Below are positions 10,493 through 20,000 of a stretch of 20,000 nucleotides of DNA, piece after piece (position 1 is the stretch's first letter; every line of letters begins with the position of its first letter). This stretch comes from Halocaridina rubra (lineage: Eukaryota; Arthropoda; Malacostraca; Decapoda; Atyidae): assembly GCA_037179515.1 (NCBI GenBank), contig JAXCGZ010022001.1:1-20000 (forward strand), written 5' to 3'. Both the position numbers and the translations under genes were made by a program. A model generated the notes under the pieces. It ran no database searches and was not told where the DNA came from. It saw only the letters and a program-made list of their open reading frames with translations.

Positions 10493-11180
10493 AGGTGGAA
10501 GAGTTGAAAAAGCCAGAGAAGAGACAGAAATATCAGGATAGGTTGAAAGTGGCATATGACAGGGTGAAAGAAAGAGAAGTTGGGGAGTTAGAGGAGGAAT
10601 GGGGGTTGATGAAAGAATGCTTTGTGGGACATGCAAGTGATGTGTGTGGAAAGAGGTTTGTTGGAGGTGGCATGAGGAGGGGCAGTGAGTGGTGGAATGA
10701 AGGGGTAAAAATGAAGGTGGAAGAGAAAAAGAGGGCCTTTGAGGAATGGCTGCAGTGTAAAAGTAGGGAGAAGTATGAAAGATATAGGTAGAAAAATGTG
10801 GAAACCAAGCAGAAGTTAGAGGAAGAGAAGAGGTTGGCAAATGTTAGGTGGGGGCAGAATTTTAGTAGGTCATATGAGGAAAATAAAAAGTTTTGGAAAG
10901 AAGTGAAGAGAGTAAGGAAGGGTGGATCGAAGATGGAAGAGACAGTGAAAGATGTGAATGGACAAATGTTAAGAGGGACGATGCAAGGAAAAGATGGGCA
11001 GAATATTCTGAGTGCTTGCTGAATGTTGAGGAAGATGGAGAGGTAGCTATAGTGGCAGTAAGGGGTGTTCAAGTGCCAGTAATAGGGGATGAAAATGAAA
11101 GAGAGATTACAAGAGAGGAGGTGAAAAGAGCATTGTATGAAGCAAAATTAGGTAAAGCACCTGGAATGGATGGGGTGTGA
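10486..11180 (+). pseudogene. LINE linker and start of reverse transcriptase, frameshifted
   Basis: Three pieces of one continuous protein region. 10486-10791 (frame 1) and 10798-11022 (same frame) are separated by a TAG at 10792-10794. 10893-11180 is in a third frame; the switch lies near 10960-10980. The sequence is rich in K, E and R and probably helical, with WW and FW residues, as in the endonuclease-to-RT linker of LINEs. The last piece ends with EVKRALYEAKLGKAPGMDGV, the conserved entry segment of LINE reverse transcriptases, then hits a TGA at 11178-11180. The next frame continues seamlessly at 11177 with TALEW, which shows that one base was gained or lost. Confidence 0.8.
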
Positions 11181-12532
11181 CTGCATTGGAATGGTTAGTG
11201 AGAGGGTATAATATATGCTTTATGTTGTCAATGGTGCCAGTGGAATGGGTGATTGCTTGTATATTGCCCCTATACAAAGGTAAGGGAGATGTGTATGAAT
11301 GCAATAATTTTAGGGGTATAAGTTTGTTGAGAGTGGTAGGAAGAGTGTATGGTAGGATACTGGTTAATAGAATTAGGGATAAGACAGAAAATGTGATCGT
11401 GGAAGTGCAGAGTGGTTTTAGGAGAGGGAGAGGCTGTATAGATCATATTTTTATAGTTAGACAGTTATGTGAGAAATATTTAGCTAAGGGTAAGGATGTG
11501 TATTTTGCATTTTTGGATCTGGAGGAAGAGGATGATAGAGTTGATAGAGAGGCAATGTGGACTGTTTTGGGATTATATGGAATTAATGGTAAATTGTTGC
11601 ATGCAGTGAATAGTTTGTATGAGGGAAGTAGAGCTTGTGTTAGGGTATGGAATGAAGTGAGTGAGTGGTTTCCAGTAAGCGTGGGACTGAGACAGGGATG
11701 TGTGATGCCACCATGGCTGTTCAATTTGTCTATTGATGGAGTCGTAAGAGAGGTGAATGAGCGAGTGCGTGGTCGAAGTTTAAGAATGGTAGATGGGGAT
11801 AATAACGAGTGGGAGCTGAATCAGTTGCTGTTTGCAGATGATACTGTGGTTGTGGCAGATTCAGAGGAGAAGCTGTGTCAATTAGTGTCAGAATTTGGAA
11901 TGGTGTGTGAGAGAAGGAAGTTGCGAGTGAATGTGGGAAAGAGTAAGGTTATGAGGTGTACAAGAAATGAGGATGGTGCTGGATTGAATGTTATGTTAAA
12001 TGGAGAGACACTTGAGGAAGTTGATCGGTTCAAGTATGTAGGCTCGGTTATAGCTGCAAATGGTGGAGTGAAAGCAGATGTGTGTCACAGAGTGAATGAA
12101 GGATGTAAAGTGTTGGGTGCGTTGAAAGGAGTGATGAAGAATAGAGGGTTGGAAATGAATGTTAAAAAAGTTTTGTATGAGAAAGTGGTTGTGCCAACTG
12201 TGATGTATGGATCAGAGTTATGGGGTACGAAAGTAAGTGAGAGACGGAAACTAAGTGTGTTTGAGATGAAATGCCTGAGGAGTATGATTGGTGTATCTCG
12301 GTTGGATAGGGTTAGGAATGAAGTGGTGAGAGGAAGAACGGGTGTGAGGAGAGAAATTGCAGCCAGAGTAGATATGAATGTTCTGAGATGGTTTGGCCTT
12401 GTGGAAAGGATGGATGATGAAAGACTGCTGAAAAAGGTGATGAATACGAGAGTTGATGGGAGAAATGCTAGGGAAGCAAGTGAGCATGCTAGGAATAGGA
12501 ATGAGTGGCGAGCGATTGTGATGCAGCTCTGA
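11177..12532 (+). pseudogene. LINE reverse transcriptase with C-terminal RTE-type domain
   Basis: About 450 codons. The blocks in order are LPLYKGKGD and NNFRGISLL, SGFRRGRGCIDHIF, motif A LDLEEEDDRVDREAMW (11513 on; first catalytic Asp at 11516-11518 kept, but the usual aromatic residue before the second Asp is itself Asp at 11531-11533), VGLRQGCVMPPWLFN, active site FADD at 11831-11842, then SKVMRC, FKYVGSVI, and the C-terminal VMYGSELWG and LRWFGLVERMDDERL. It ends HARNRNEWRAIVMQL at a TGA. The enzyme copies element RNA at the nicked target. The C-terminal block order is characteristic of RTE-like elements. This segment is intact apart from its lost upstream frame, so the lesions cluster in the linker. 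Confidence 0.87.
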
Positions 12533-12768
12533 TGGGCATTTGCTGTTACCACGGGGCTGCATCTTACAGAGGTAGCCCTGTGGTAGGGGCAGTAGGGGAG
12601 TTGGTAGTTGTGAAGCGACACAGGTTGTGGAAGAGCCAGGAGGATGGGCTGTGGCACTCCATCTGAATGGTCGCTAGCTCCCTCGTCATTGCCCATAGAG
12701 CAGAGTAATCACCTTATTGTATTCTTTTTTTGATGTCAGCTACCCCTCAATTAAAGGGGGAAACAGCC

Positions 12769-12772
<4 letters not shown>
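12533..12772 (+). other. RTE LINE 3' UTR
   Basis: Between the stop codon and the TA tail. Its last part, CAGCTACCCCTCAATTAAAGG then GGGAAACAGCC, resembles the 3' end of the minus-strand short element at 12861 (CAGCCACTCCCCTTATAAAGG then GAAAAATGGC, read on minus). A shared 3' end is what a LINE needs to mobilise a non-autonomous partner. Confidence 0.7.

Positions 12773-12860
<88 letters not shown>
12773..12860. repeat. (TA)n shared tail between two tail-to-tail retroposons
   Basis: A pure TA run of 88 bp. It is the 3' tail of the plus-strand RTE LINE and, read on the other strand, the 3' tail of the short element at 12861-13010. Confidence 0.95.
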
Positions 12861-12862
<2 letters not shown>

Positions 12863-13010
12863 CCATTTTTCCCTTTATAAGGGGAGTGGCTGAGTCAATG
12901 ACTCTCTGCGGAACGGAATACAGAGGAGGGGGATTCCCAGTCCCCTCTCTCCGTCCCATTTAGTCGAATCTTATGACACGCAGGGGAACAAGGATAGGGG
13001 GCTACCATTT
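12861..13010 (-). mobile_element. Short RTE-derived non-autonomous retroposon
   Basis: Read on minus, it starts with CCCTATCCTTGTTCCCCTGC, continues through GTGTCATAAG, a CGACTAAATGGGACGG block and GGGGACTGGGAATCCCCC, and ends with GACTCAGCCACTCCCC, ATAAAGGG, ATGGC and (TA)n. The first half matches the LINE leader at about 9545-9625. The end matches the LINE 3' end. No coding sequence lies between, so it looks like an internally deleted LINE. No tRNA-like pol III boxes were seen. The 5' boundary is approximate. Confidence 0.7.
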
Positions 13011-13094
13011 ATCACAACTGTGACAAAGGAAAGATGTGGAAGGGTGCCATTCTACTACATTTGTCTCTTCCTTTCAAATGATTTGTGGTAAGAA

Positions 13095-13152
13095 CTTCAA
13101 ATTCTGAGAGGAAGGGATAGCCATCCCCCCCTCGGTTTCTTTATCCCATTTA
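13095..13152 (-). mobile_element. Probable fragment of the same short retroposon family
   Basis: On plus, AAATTCTGAGAGGAAGG, then CATCCCCCCCTCGGTTTC and ATCCCATTTAGTAG resemble 16570-16625 (AAATTC...AAGAATCCCAGTTCCCTGG...GTCCCATGTAGTCG) and 12930-12966. It abuts the start of the CR1-like LINE fragment. The match is short and judged by eye. Confidence 0.4.
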
Positions 13153-13736
13153 GTAGAAAATGAGAGAGATCTAGGAGTAAACATACTGGCAGATTTGTCT
13201 CCAGAAATACATATAAATGGCATAGTAAGGGCAGCATATGCATTCTTATCAAATGTGCCTTCAGGCACATGGACAAGGAAATGTTCAGAAATATTTATGT
13301 AACCTATGTGAGGCCAAAACTCGAATATGCAGCCCCCTTTTGGAATCCGCACTCGAAAAAGCACATAGCTAAGCTTGAAAAAGTTCAAAGACATGCCACG
13401 AAACTGGTGCCAGAAATACGCAATCTCAGTTATGATGAGAGGCTGAGGGAATTAGACTTACCATCACTCGAAGCTAGAAGAGTGAGGGGGGATATGGTGA
13501 CAGTCTTTAAATTCTTTCATGGTTATGATAGAGTGGATAGGGATCGATATTTTGATATGGCTGGCTCTAGAACTAGAGGTCATAGTTTGAAGCTTGGTAA
13601 GAAAACTTGTTTGCAGGATGTAAGGAAATACTTTTTCAGTGTAAGAGTAGTTGATAATTGGAATTGGCTAAGCGAGGAGGTAGTTAATGCTATCTCAATC
13701 CATAGTTTTAAGGACAGGTATGATAAGTATCACTAA
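13153..13736 (+). pseudogene. CR1/L2-like LINE, 3' end of reverse transcriptase protein, 5'-truncated
   Basis: The first part (13153 to about 13255) reads ENERDLGVNILADLSPEI then HINGIVRAAYAFLSNV. After a frame change it continues from ATG 13269: MDKEMFRNIYVTYVRPKLEY, then WNPHSKKHIAKLEKVQRHA, LSYDERLRELDLPSLEARR, TRGHSLKLGKK and VVDNWNWLSEEVV, to a TAA at 13734-13736. This is the region downstream of the palm in CR1/L2-type LINEs, where VRPxLEYA, KLEKVQRxATK and a final WNxLPxxVV-like block are hallmarks. The polymerase motifs themselves are missing, as expected for 5' truncation at insertion. The last 155 codons are open, so this copy is younger than the minus-strand one to its right. Confidence 0.8.
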
Positions 13737-13830
13737 GTATAAAATGGAACCGATCAGGAGACGGGAAGATACGAGCTTTGGGCTCTTTCCCGTAAACACA
13801 ATTAGGTAATCACAATTAGGTAATCACACA
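13737..13830 (+). other. CR1/L2-like LINE 3' UTR with 14-bp tail repeats
   Basis: A short 3' UTR of about 60 bp follows the stop and ends in two perfect copies of ACAATTAGGTAATC (13798-13811 and 13812-13825), then an ACAC run. CR1/L2-type elements characteristically end in short tandem repeats rather than poly-A, which supports the family call and fixes the 3' end. Confidence 0.75.
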
Positions 13831-13962
13831 CGCATAAACACACACAAGAAGGAAGGCATCTTGATATTTATATAACAATGTAAACAAATCAATAAACGCA
13901 CTACAGGTAAAGACTGACATACGTGCTTTAATTATTAAAGTACTATCGTGTTTTTATTTTAT

Positions 13963-14310
13963 TCAATAAGGCTCATCATATCTTTCCCTAAAAGTAAAAA
14001 TTCCTTTAATGGTTGCAGTTTTTTTTATCTTTACGAATTCAAATTATTAACTTTTCTTACATTAAAAGAGTACCTCCCAAACATCTTGCCAAAGAAGTTT
14101 CATATGATGACCTCTAGTTTTAAAGTCACCCATATCAATGTATCGTTCCCTGTCAACTCTGTTAATGGCCGCGAAGGAATCTGAAATCAGTCACCATGTC
14201 TGCACTCATATCTACTGGTTTCATTTGGTTTAAAGTCTAATTCCTTCAGCTTTTCCTCGTAACTGAGGTATCATATCATTGTCGTCAGCATTGTAGCATG
14301 TACTTGAACT
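13963..14310 (-). pseudogene. Old minus-strand CR1/L2-like LINE, C-terminal piece
   Basis: Read on minus with frame changes: [12 protein letters not shown], a stop, [40 protein letters not shown] and finally FRERYDEPY with a stop at 13963-13965. These align in order with KVQRHATKLVPEIR, LSYDERLRELD, DRVDRDRYFDMAGSRTRGHS, SVRVVDN and FKDRYDKYH of the plus-strand copy at 13269-13736. Many stops and shifts make it a deep relic. Its coding sequence ends about 230 bp from the coding end of the plus copy, so the two copies lie tail-to-tail. Confidence 0.75.
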
Positions 14311-14884
<574 letters not shown>

Positions 14885-14885
14885 C

Positions 14886-15480
14886 TAAAATAAATTCTAA
14901 AAATATCTTTATTCATACATCTGAGGGTCACCCAGTATTATGCTAAGAGACCATATACTGCCTTTACAGTGCCACTAATAGAAAAATTTCCGGAGAAAAT
15001 CCAGACATTACATTGATCTCTATAGATCTCTTTCACTTTCAGATATCGGCAAGTTCCTCTCCTGATATCGACATATCAACCCATTATCGGATCGTGCCAT
15101 AACAAAAAAATAAAATTACTGCCTCTGGCAGAATATTTGCAAGGGAAAAGGATCATACTTGGCCTTAAAACTAATCCCTGAAAAACTCTACTACTAACTT
15201 CCCTCCATCAGACACTGGATGACTTACTCTGACCCCCTCTAATCTCATCCTTCTGAATAAGTTTTCATCCACTCCAAGGCATTTTCACCTGTCCTTGCCC
15301 TAACTTGCATCTCCTTACTGAGTCTTCCATGAAGGACTGTATCAAAAGCTTTCTGATGACTGAGAAGGAGTAATATACTGTACATTCTTTTTGTAAGATA
15401 AGACTTACCTCTTCACACAATTCCGGCAACTTTGTCATCGTAGGCCACATAGGGGCAACTTTTATGTTCTTCCAGGCCAG
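14886..15480 (-). pseudogene. Old minus-strand CR1/L2-like LINE, reverse transcriptase piece
   Basis: Read on minus: around 15352-15335 the codons give HQKAFDTVLHGRLSKEMQ, the reverse transcriptase motif A block; the first catalytic Asp expected four residues before KAFD is not visible. It is followed by TGENALEWM, QRV-like residues, a degraded GVPQGSVLGP-like stretch, and NILPEAV, a typical post-motif-B segment. Near 14995-14885, [18 protein letters not shown] and [10 protein letters not shown] match LSPEIH, NGIVRAAYAFLS and MDKEMFRNIY of the 13153 copy. This fixes it as the same family and the same element as 13963-14310. It is heavily frameshifted. Confidence 0.65.
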
Positions 15481-16177
15481 ATAAGATATTTTTCATCTTA
15501 ATTATGACCAAGCATTTACTTAAAAAATGTCATGTCTATTACCATAATAATTTTAGCTACAGTAGTAGTAATATCTAAGAATTACAGAAATAAAAATCTG
15601 TTCTCTTTTATATTTATTTAATATTACAGTATGCAGTCGCTGTAGCTACAAATATTATGTAAGTACGAATTAAGATGAAAAAATAGCCTACTTAGCCTGG
15701 AGTATCACAAAAGTAGTTCTCTTACATTTTTGCAACTTAGAGCTCGTCTGAAAATTGTCTATCGCTGAGAGCTATCTTTTCCTGTCTTTGAAAATATACA
15801 TAGTGTTTGCAAAGTATGTGTGAGCGTGGCTTTTTACAATTCTTATTCAAACTTCAAATGTTTAGATGCATATCAATTAAAACTCTTTTATTTTGAAGCA
15901 CAGTCAGTTACGTCTGTATGTCAGACTTTTATATACATGTAAACTCTCTCTCAAATTATGTGTATATTTTCTAAGATATTCTCATCGAAATCCGTTTTCT
16001 CCTCGCTATTAATAATATTTTGCAAGTTTGATATAACCCTTCTGTGATAATGTAAGAATGTTATCATCGTCATTAAATTAATGCAATTAAAACTTACTTC
16101 TAGAGACTCACTACCTAAGTGTTTGGTCTCAACATTTTTTAAGTGGTATACCATATTTAATTAAATCAACAACAAAA
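15481..16177. other. AT-rich unique DNA, no gene seen
   Basis: About 700 bp without a convincing open frame, RNA gene or repeat. The LINE relic to the left may extend a little further here, but I cannot read motifs beyond about 15480. Confidence 0.5.
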
Positions 16178-16185
16178 ACAACAAC

Positions 16186-16262
<77 letters not shown>

Positions 16263-16333
16263 TAATAATAATAATTAAAATAATAATAAGAATAATAATA
16301 ACAATAATAATAATAATAATTAATAATAATAAC
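16178..16333. repeat. (AAT)n microsatellite with AAC-rich lead-in
   Basis: An AAC/AAT transition at about 16165-16182, then AAT with occasional GAT, AAG and AAC units. Confidence 0.95.
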
Positions 16334-16514
16334 ATTTTAATGAAGACACAACACGGTAGTGCAGATACACCAATTGTACTTCACGAAATTACTATAAATA
16401 AATCTCAAAGCGTCTAGAAAATAATAGTTTTAAAACATATAGGTGTAGGGGGATGATCTTTTTCTAGATATACCTCTATCCTCTATGTATATACATCCAT
16501 CAAGCTACATAATA
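16334..16514. other. Short unique AT-rich stretch
   Basis: Nothing recognisable is present. Confidence 0.4.
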
Positions 16515-16680
16515 GGGTCATTATTCCCCTAATAAGGGGGTGGCCGAGTCAAAGTAAGCCTTTGAATTTGCAAGAGGAAAATTCAAAGAAGAATCCCAGT
16601 TCCCTGGTTCTGTCCCATGTAGTCGACTTTTACCACATGCAGGAGAATTCGGATACGGTATTATTACCCCCCAAACCCCA
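16515..16680 (-). mobile_element. Second copy of the short RTE-derived retroposon
   Basis: On plus it carries CCCCTAATAAGGGGGTGGCC, GAGTC, GAATCCCAGTTCCCTGG, TGTCCCATGTAGTCG and CATGCAGGAGAATTCGGATA. All are in the same order as the copy at 12861-13010 (CCTTTATAAGGGGAGTGGCT, GAGTC, GATTCCCAGTCCCCTC, CGTCCCATTTAGTCG, CACGCAGGGGAACAAGGATA). It is diverged and has no TA tail. The 5' end (right side) runs into GA repeats. Confidence 0.7.
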
Positions 16681-16706
16681 GGGAGAGAGAGAGAGAGAGA
16701 GAGAGA
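16681..16706. repeat. Short (GA)n microsatellite
   Basis: About 25 bp of GA beside the retroposon head. Confidence 0.9.
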
Positions 16707-16738
16707 ACAGAATATGAGAGGAAGAGAGAATGTAGTAT

Positions 16739-16755
16739 GGAAATCATAGTCCACA
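16739..16755. repeat. Target-site duplication, left copy
   Basis: GGAAATCATAGTCCACA, identical to 16968-16984. The pair brackets the tRNA-derived SINE exactly. Confidence 0.9.
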
Positions 16756-16967
16756 TAATCCGGTTATAATAAACCGGTTTTACGTCACGGACTCCCTTTT
16801 CAACCAAGGGCTAGGACGGTTGCCTTCTTGCGAAGGACTTGTTTTGGCAGATGTAATCCTTACCCTGAGTGCATGCCCTTGCGAACCTCAGACCGTGACG
16901 GGGCGCGAACCCTCGACCTGACGCCTCAGAGTCGCGGACGCTACCGGTTGAGCCACGGCGACTACTA
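16756..16967 (-). mobile_element. tRNA-derived SINE, full length, with target-site duplication
   Basis: Read on minus, the 212-bp element opens with TAGTAGTCGCC, then the pol III A box TGGCTCAACCGG and B box GGTTCGCGCCC at tRNA-like spacing. A tRNA-unrelated body of about 140 bp follows, and the 3' end is AT-rich with the hairpin CCGGTT-ATAATA-AACCGG and ATTA. Perfect 17-bp direct repeats flank it. SINEs of this type are transcribed by RNA polymerase III and copied by a partner LINE. Intact boxes and a perfect duplication suggest a fairly recent insertion. The partner LINE is not evident: the 3' end does not resemble the RTE LINE here. Confidence 0.9.
16901..16955 (-). promoter_or_regulatory. 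Internal RNA polymerase III promoter of the SINE (A and B boxes)
   Basis: A box TGGCTCAACCGG (minus; 16944-16955) and B box GGTTCGCGCCC (minus; 16901-16911). Both agree with tRNA-type consensus apart from a CGCG in place of the usual GA-N-T in the B box. Confidence 0.75.
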
Positions 16968-16984
16968 GGAAATCATAGTCCACA
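16968..16984. repeat. Target-site duplication, right copy
   Basis: GGAAATCATAGTCCACA, a perfect match to 16739-16755, at the 5' end of the minus-strand SINE. Confidence 0.9.
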
Positions 16985-17930
16985 AAAGGCCTTAATTGCA
17001 TCATAGCCACCAAATTCTTCGGTCGGTGACAGAAAGTTTTTTCTTTCTTTTAAGTTTATGGATGACACTTGGACGGGTAAGGGAAAATTGTCTTCATCTG
17101 AGAAGCAGAAGAAAAAAGGAGTAGCTTAAAGACGAGGAAGAAATAAGAGAAATAATGTTCTATGTGAAGTAGAAACCGCTCAATACCTCACTTGAGTTAA
17201 ACTCACACAGTTTTAATTCAATATATAAAAATTTCCTTATTTACTTATTTATCATTTATTTGTTTTCGTTGGTCTGAAATTGATAAGTTACCTATATACC
17301 ATTGGCCTTACACATCTAATTGTGTAATCATTTTCTCAACTGACTGAAAGGGCCTCAGCACTGGAGAGTTAAATTTAAGACCTGAGCATGAGTCAACCTC
17401 TGGTCAACTGATCTACGAAGGATAATATTTAAGACAATTTATAATTATTTTTACTGATTTATAACTGTAAACAAATTAACAGCCAAAGAGAAAAAACTAG
17501 AGTGTCTGTGGCACGGTCCTCATGTAATATATTCGTAAGTAATTTACAGATAATTAGAAATATTAAATAGAAGAAAGAGTACTAGAGGGACTGGGCGAAA
17601 ATGAGTGTAAGCGAATTGAATAGAAAAAAGACGGGTAGACAGCAAAACAAATTGACAGATAAAACGGATATCAGACGGAAAAATTGAGCGGGAAACAGAG
17701 GTTATCTTTTATTTTCCTCCCCCTCATCCTTATTTTCCTCCCTCTTTATTCTTTTCCTCGTTCATAATAATGATACCTTTCTATGGACATTTATCTACAT
17801 CACTTCAGCAACTCTGTGCAACGCCATAAATTACAAGAAAAGGGGAGTAGGGGAAGGAGGAGGGAGAGAGGGAAGGGAAGGAAAGGGGGGGAAGGAGGAG
17901 AAGTATAGGTGTCTAATTAGCTATAAATCT

Positions 17931-17932
<2 letters not shown>
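16985..17932. other. Unique AT-rich DNA, no gene seen
   Basis: About 950 bp with no supported coding region or RNA gene. 17700-17760 is CT-rich and 17835-17900 is purine-rich (GGAGGAGGGAGA-like), leading into the GA microsatellite. Confidence 0.5.

Positions 17933-18013
<81 letters not shown>
17933..18013. repeat. (GA)n microsatellite
   Basis: A pure GA run of about 81 bp. Confidence 0.97.
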
Positions 18014-18016
<3 letters not shown>

Positions 18017-18261
18017 GTTCGCAATTGCTGATAATAACTAGCTTTGGAGTTGCAAACTGCTCTTCACAGCTGTATTTCCTCTCAGCGCAAAAAAAAAAAA
18101 AAAATCATGTTTTTTTTCCCACGGTTTATCTGGATGACTCATATTAATCTAATTAATTTTCTTGTTTAGCAAAAATGTTCTCTAATGCAGTAGTCTTCGT
18201 TATATATCTTGTGGAGATGAATAACAATGAAATCATTATCCTTATCATTATTTTTATAATA
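18014..18261. other. Short unique AT-rich stretch
   Basis: Contains an A run (about 18090-18104) and a T run (about 18110-18118). No gene is seen. Confidence 0.4.
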
Positions 18262-19412
<1,151 letters not shown>

Positions 19413-19475
19413 TTAATAATAATAATATTAATATTAAAAATAATAATAATAGTAATAATAATAATAATAATAATG

Positions 19476-19542
<67 letters not shown>

Positions 19543-19578
19543 TAATAATAATAACAATAATAATGATAATAAAAGTAA

Positions 19579-19643
<65 letters not shown>

Positions 19644-19653
19644 TAATAATAAT
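19413..19653. repeat. (AAT)n microsatellite, left of truncated SINE
   Basis: AAT units with scattered GAT, AAC and AAA variants. On the minus strand it is the direct 3' continuation of the SINE fragment at 19654-19770. Confidence 0.95.
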
Positions 19654-19770
19654 GGATTGGATTCGGTTTTATGTCACGAACTCCCTTTTCTGCTATGGGC
19701 TAGGACGGTTGCTTTCTTACGAAAGGGCTTGTTTTGGCAGATGAAATCGTTACCCTGAGTGTATGCCCTT
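19654..19770 (-). mobile_element. 5'-truncated copy of the tRNA-derived SINE
   Basis: On plus, CGGTTTTATGTCACGAACTC, GGGCTAGGACGGTTGC, CTTGTTTTGGCAGATG and TACCCTGAGTGTATGCCCTT match 16776-16880 in order with few differences. The tRNA-like head with its A and B boxes is missing, so this copy cannot drive its own transcription. AAT repeats abut both ends, with no unique flank. Confidence 0.88.
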
Positions 19771-19813
19771 ACTAATAATAATAATAATAATAATAATAAT
19801 ATTAATAGTAATA

Positions 19814-19886
<73 letters not shown>

Positions 19887-19901
19887 GAATAAGAATAATA
19901 A

Positions 19902-20000
<99 letters not shown>
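19771..20000. repeat. (AAT)n microsatellite, right of truncated SINE, runs off the window
   Basis: AAT units with occasional AAG, GAT and AGT variants, continuing to the last base. Confidence 0.95.

Larger units (their letters stand above)
9479..12772 (+). mobile_element. RTE-like non-LTR retrotransposon (LINE), near full length, broken
   Basis: From 5' to 3': three 20-bp monomers, a leader of about 165 bp, an AP endonuclease domain, a linker rich in K and E, a reverse transcriptase with its C-terminal domain, a 240-bp 3' UTR and a (TA)n tail. A single protein with an N-terminal endonuclease and no LTR fits RTE-type LINEs. Four lesions break the frame: a shift near 10486-10492, a TAG at 10792-10794, a shift near 10960-10980 and a shift at 11177. 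The motifs are otherwise well preserved, so inactivation is fairly recent. The clade call rests on motif style and architecture, without a tree. Confidence 0.85.

Noticed and set aside
10105..12696. Several minus-strand frames of 83-203 codons opposite the LINE
   Set aside because: They are antisense shadows of the C-poor coding strand, rich in Ser, Pro, Leu and His, without domains.

Overview
The window looks like repeat-dominated DNA from an arthropod, most likely a decapod crustacean such as a shrimp or crab. The basis is long degenerate TTAGG arrays (the arthropod telomeric pentamer), very dense GA, TA, TG and AAT microsatellites, and an RTE-type LINE and tRNA-derived SINE of the kind common in decapods. 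The taxon is inferred from repeat style; no species marker gene is present. I find no intact host gene. Every long open frame is either a decayed transposable element or translated repeat.

Layout. 1-1630 is the decayed pol region of a Ty3/gypsy LTR retrotransposon (reverse transcriptase, RNase H, integrase), cut off mid-integrase by a TTAGG array. 1631-7619 is a telomere-like block: G-strand array 1 (1631-2105), a 548-bp satellite present in three near-identical copies (2110-3745), a 160-bp spacer, G-strand array 2 (3906-6539), an AT-rich segment that reads as a degenerate minisatellite of about 33 bp (6677-7289), and an array in the opposite, CCTAA orientation (7290-7619). The order (TTAGG)n - spacer - (CCTAA)n is the polarity of two chromosome ends facing each other.

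7626-9477 is unique AT-rich DNA with ATGT, GA, TA and TC microsatellites. 9479-12772 is a nearly full-length but broken RTE-like LINE: 20-bp tandem monomers, 5' leader, AP endonuclease, linker, reverse transcriptase, 3' UTR and a (TA)n tail. Tail-to-tail with it, on the minus strand at 12861-13010, is a short element that shares both the LINE's 5' leader and its 3' end, so it looks like an internally deleted derivative. Another copy lies at 16515-16680.

13153-13825 is the 3' end of a second LINE family (CR1/L2-like). A much older minus-strand copy of the same family runs from about 15480 down to 13963. A 570-bp TA/TG microsatellite (14314-14884) sits inside its coding region and replaces about 28 codons. 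16756-16967 is a complete tRNA-derived SINE (minus strand) with pol III A and B boxes and a perfect 17-bp target-site duplication. A 5'-truncated copy at 19654-19770 is embedded in AAT repeats. The rest of 16985-20000 is unique AT-rich DNA plus GA, AAT and compound trinucleotide microsatellites, including a strand-switching (palindromic) array near 18447.

The elements relate as parasites and hosts. The RTE LINE is the probable source of its short derivatives, and the TA and AAT element tails probably seeded some of the long microsatellites.
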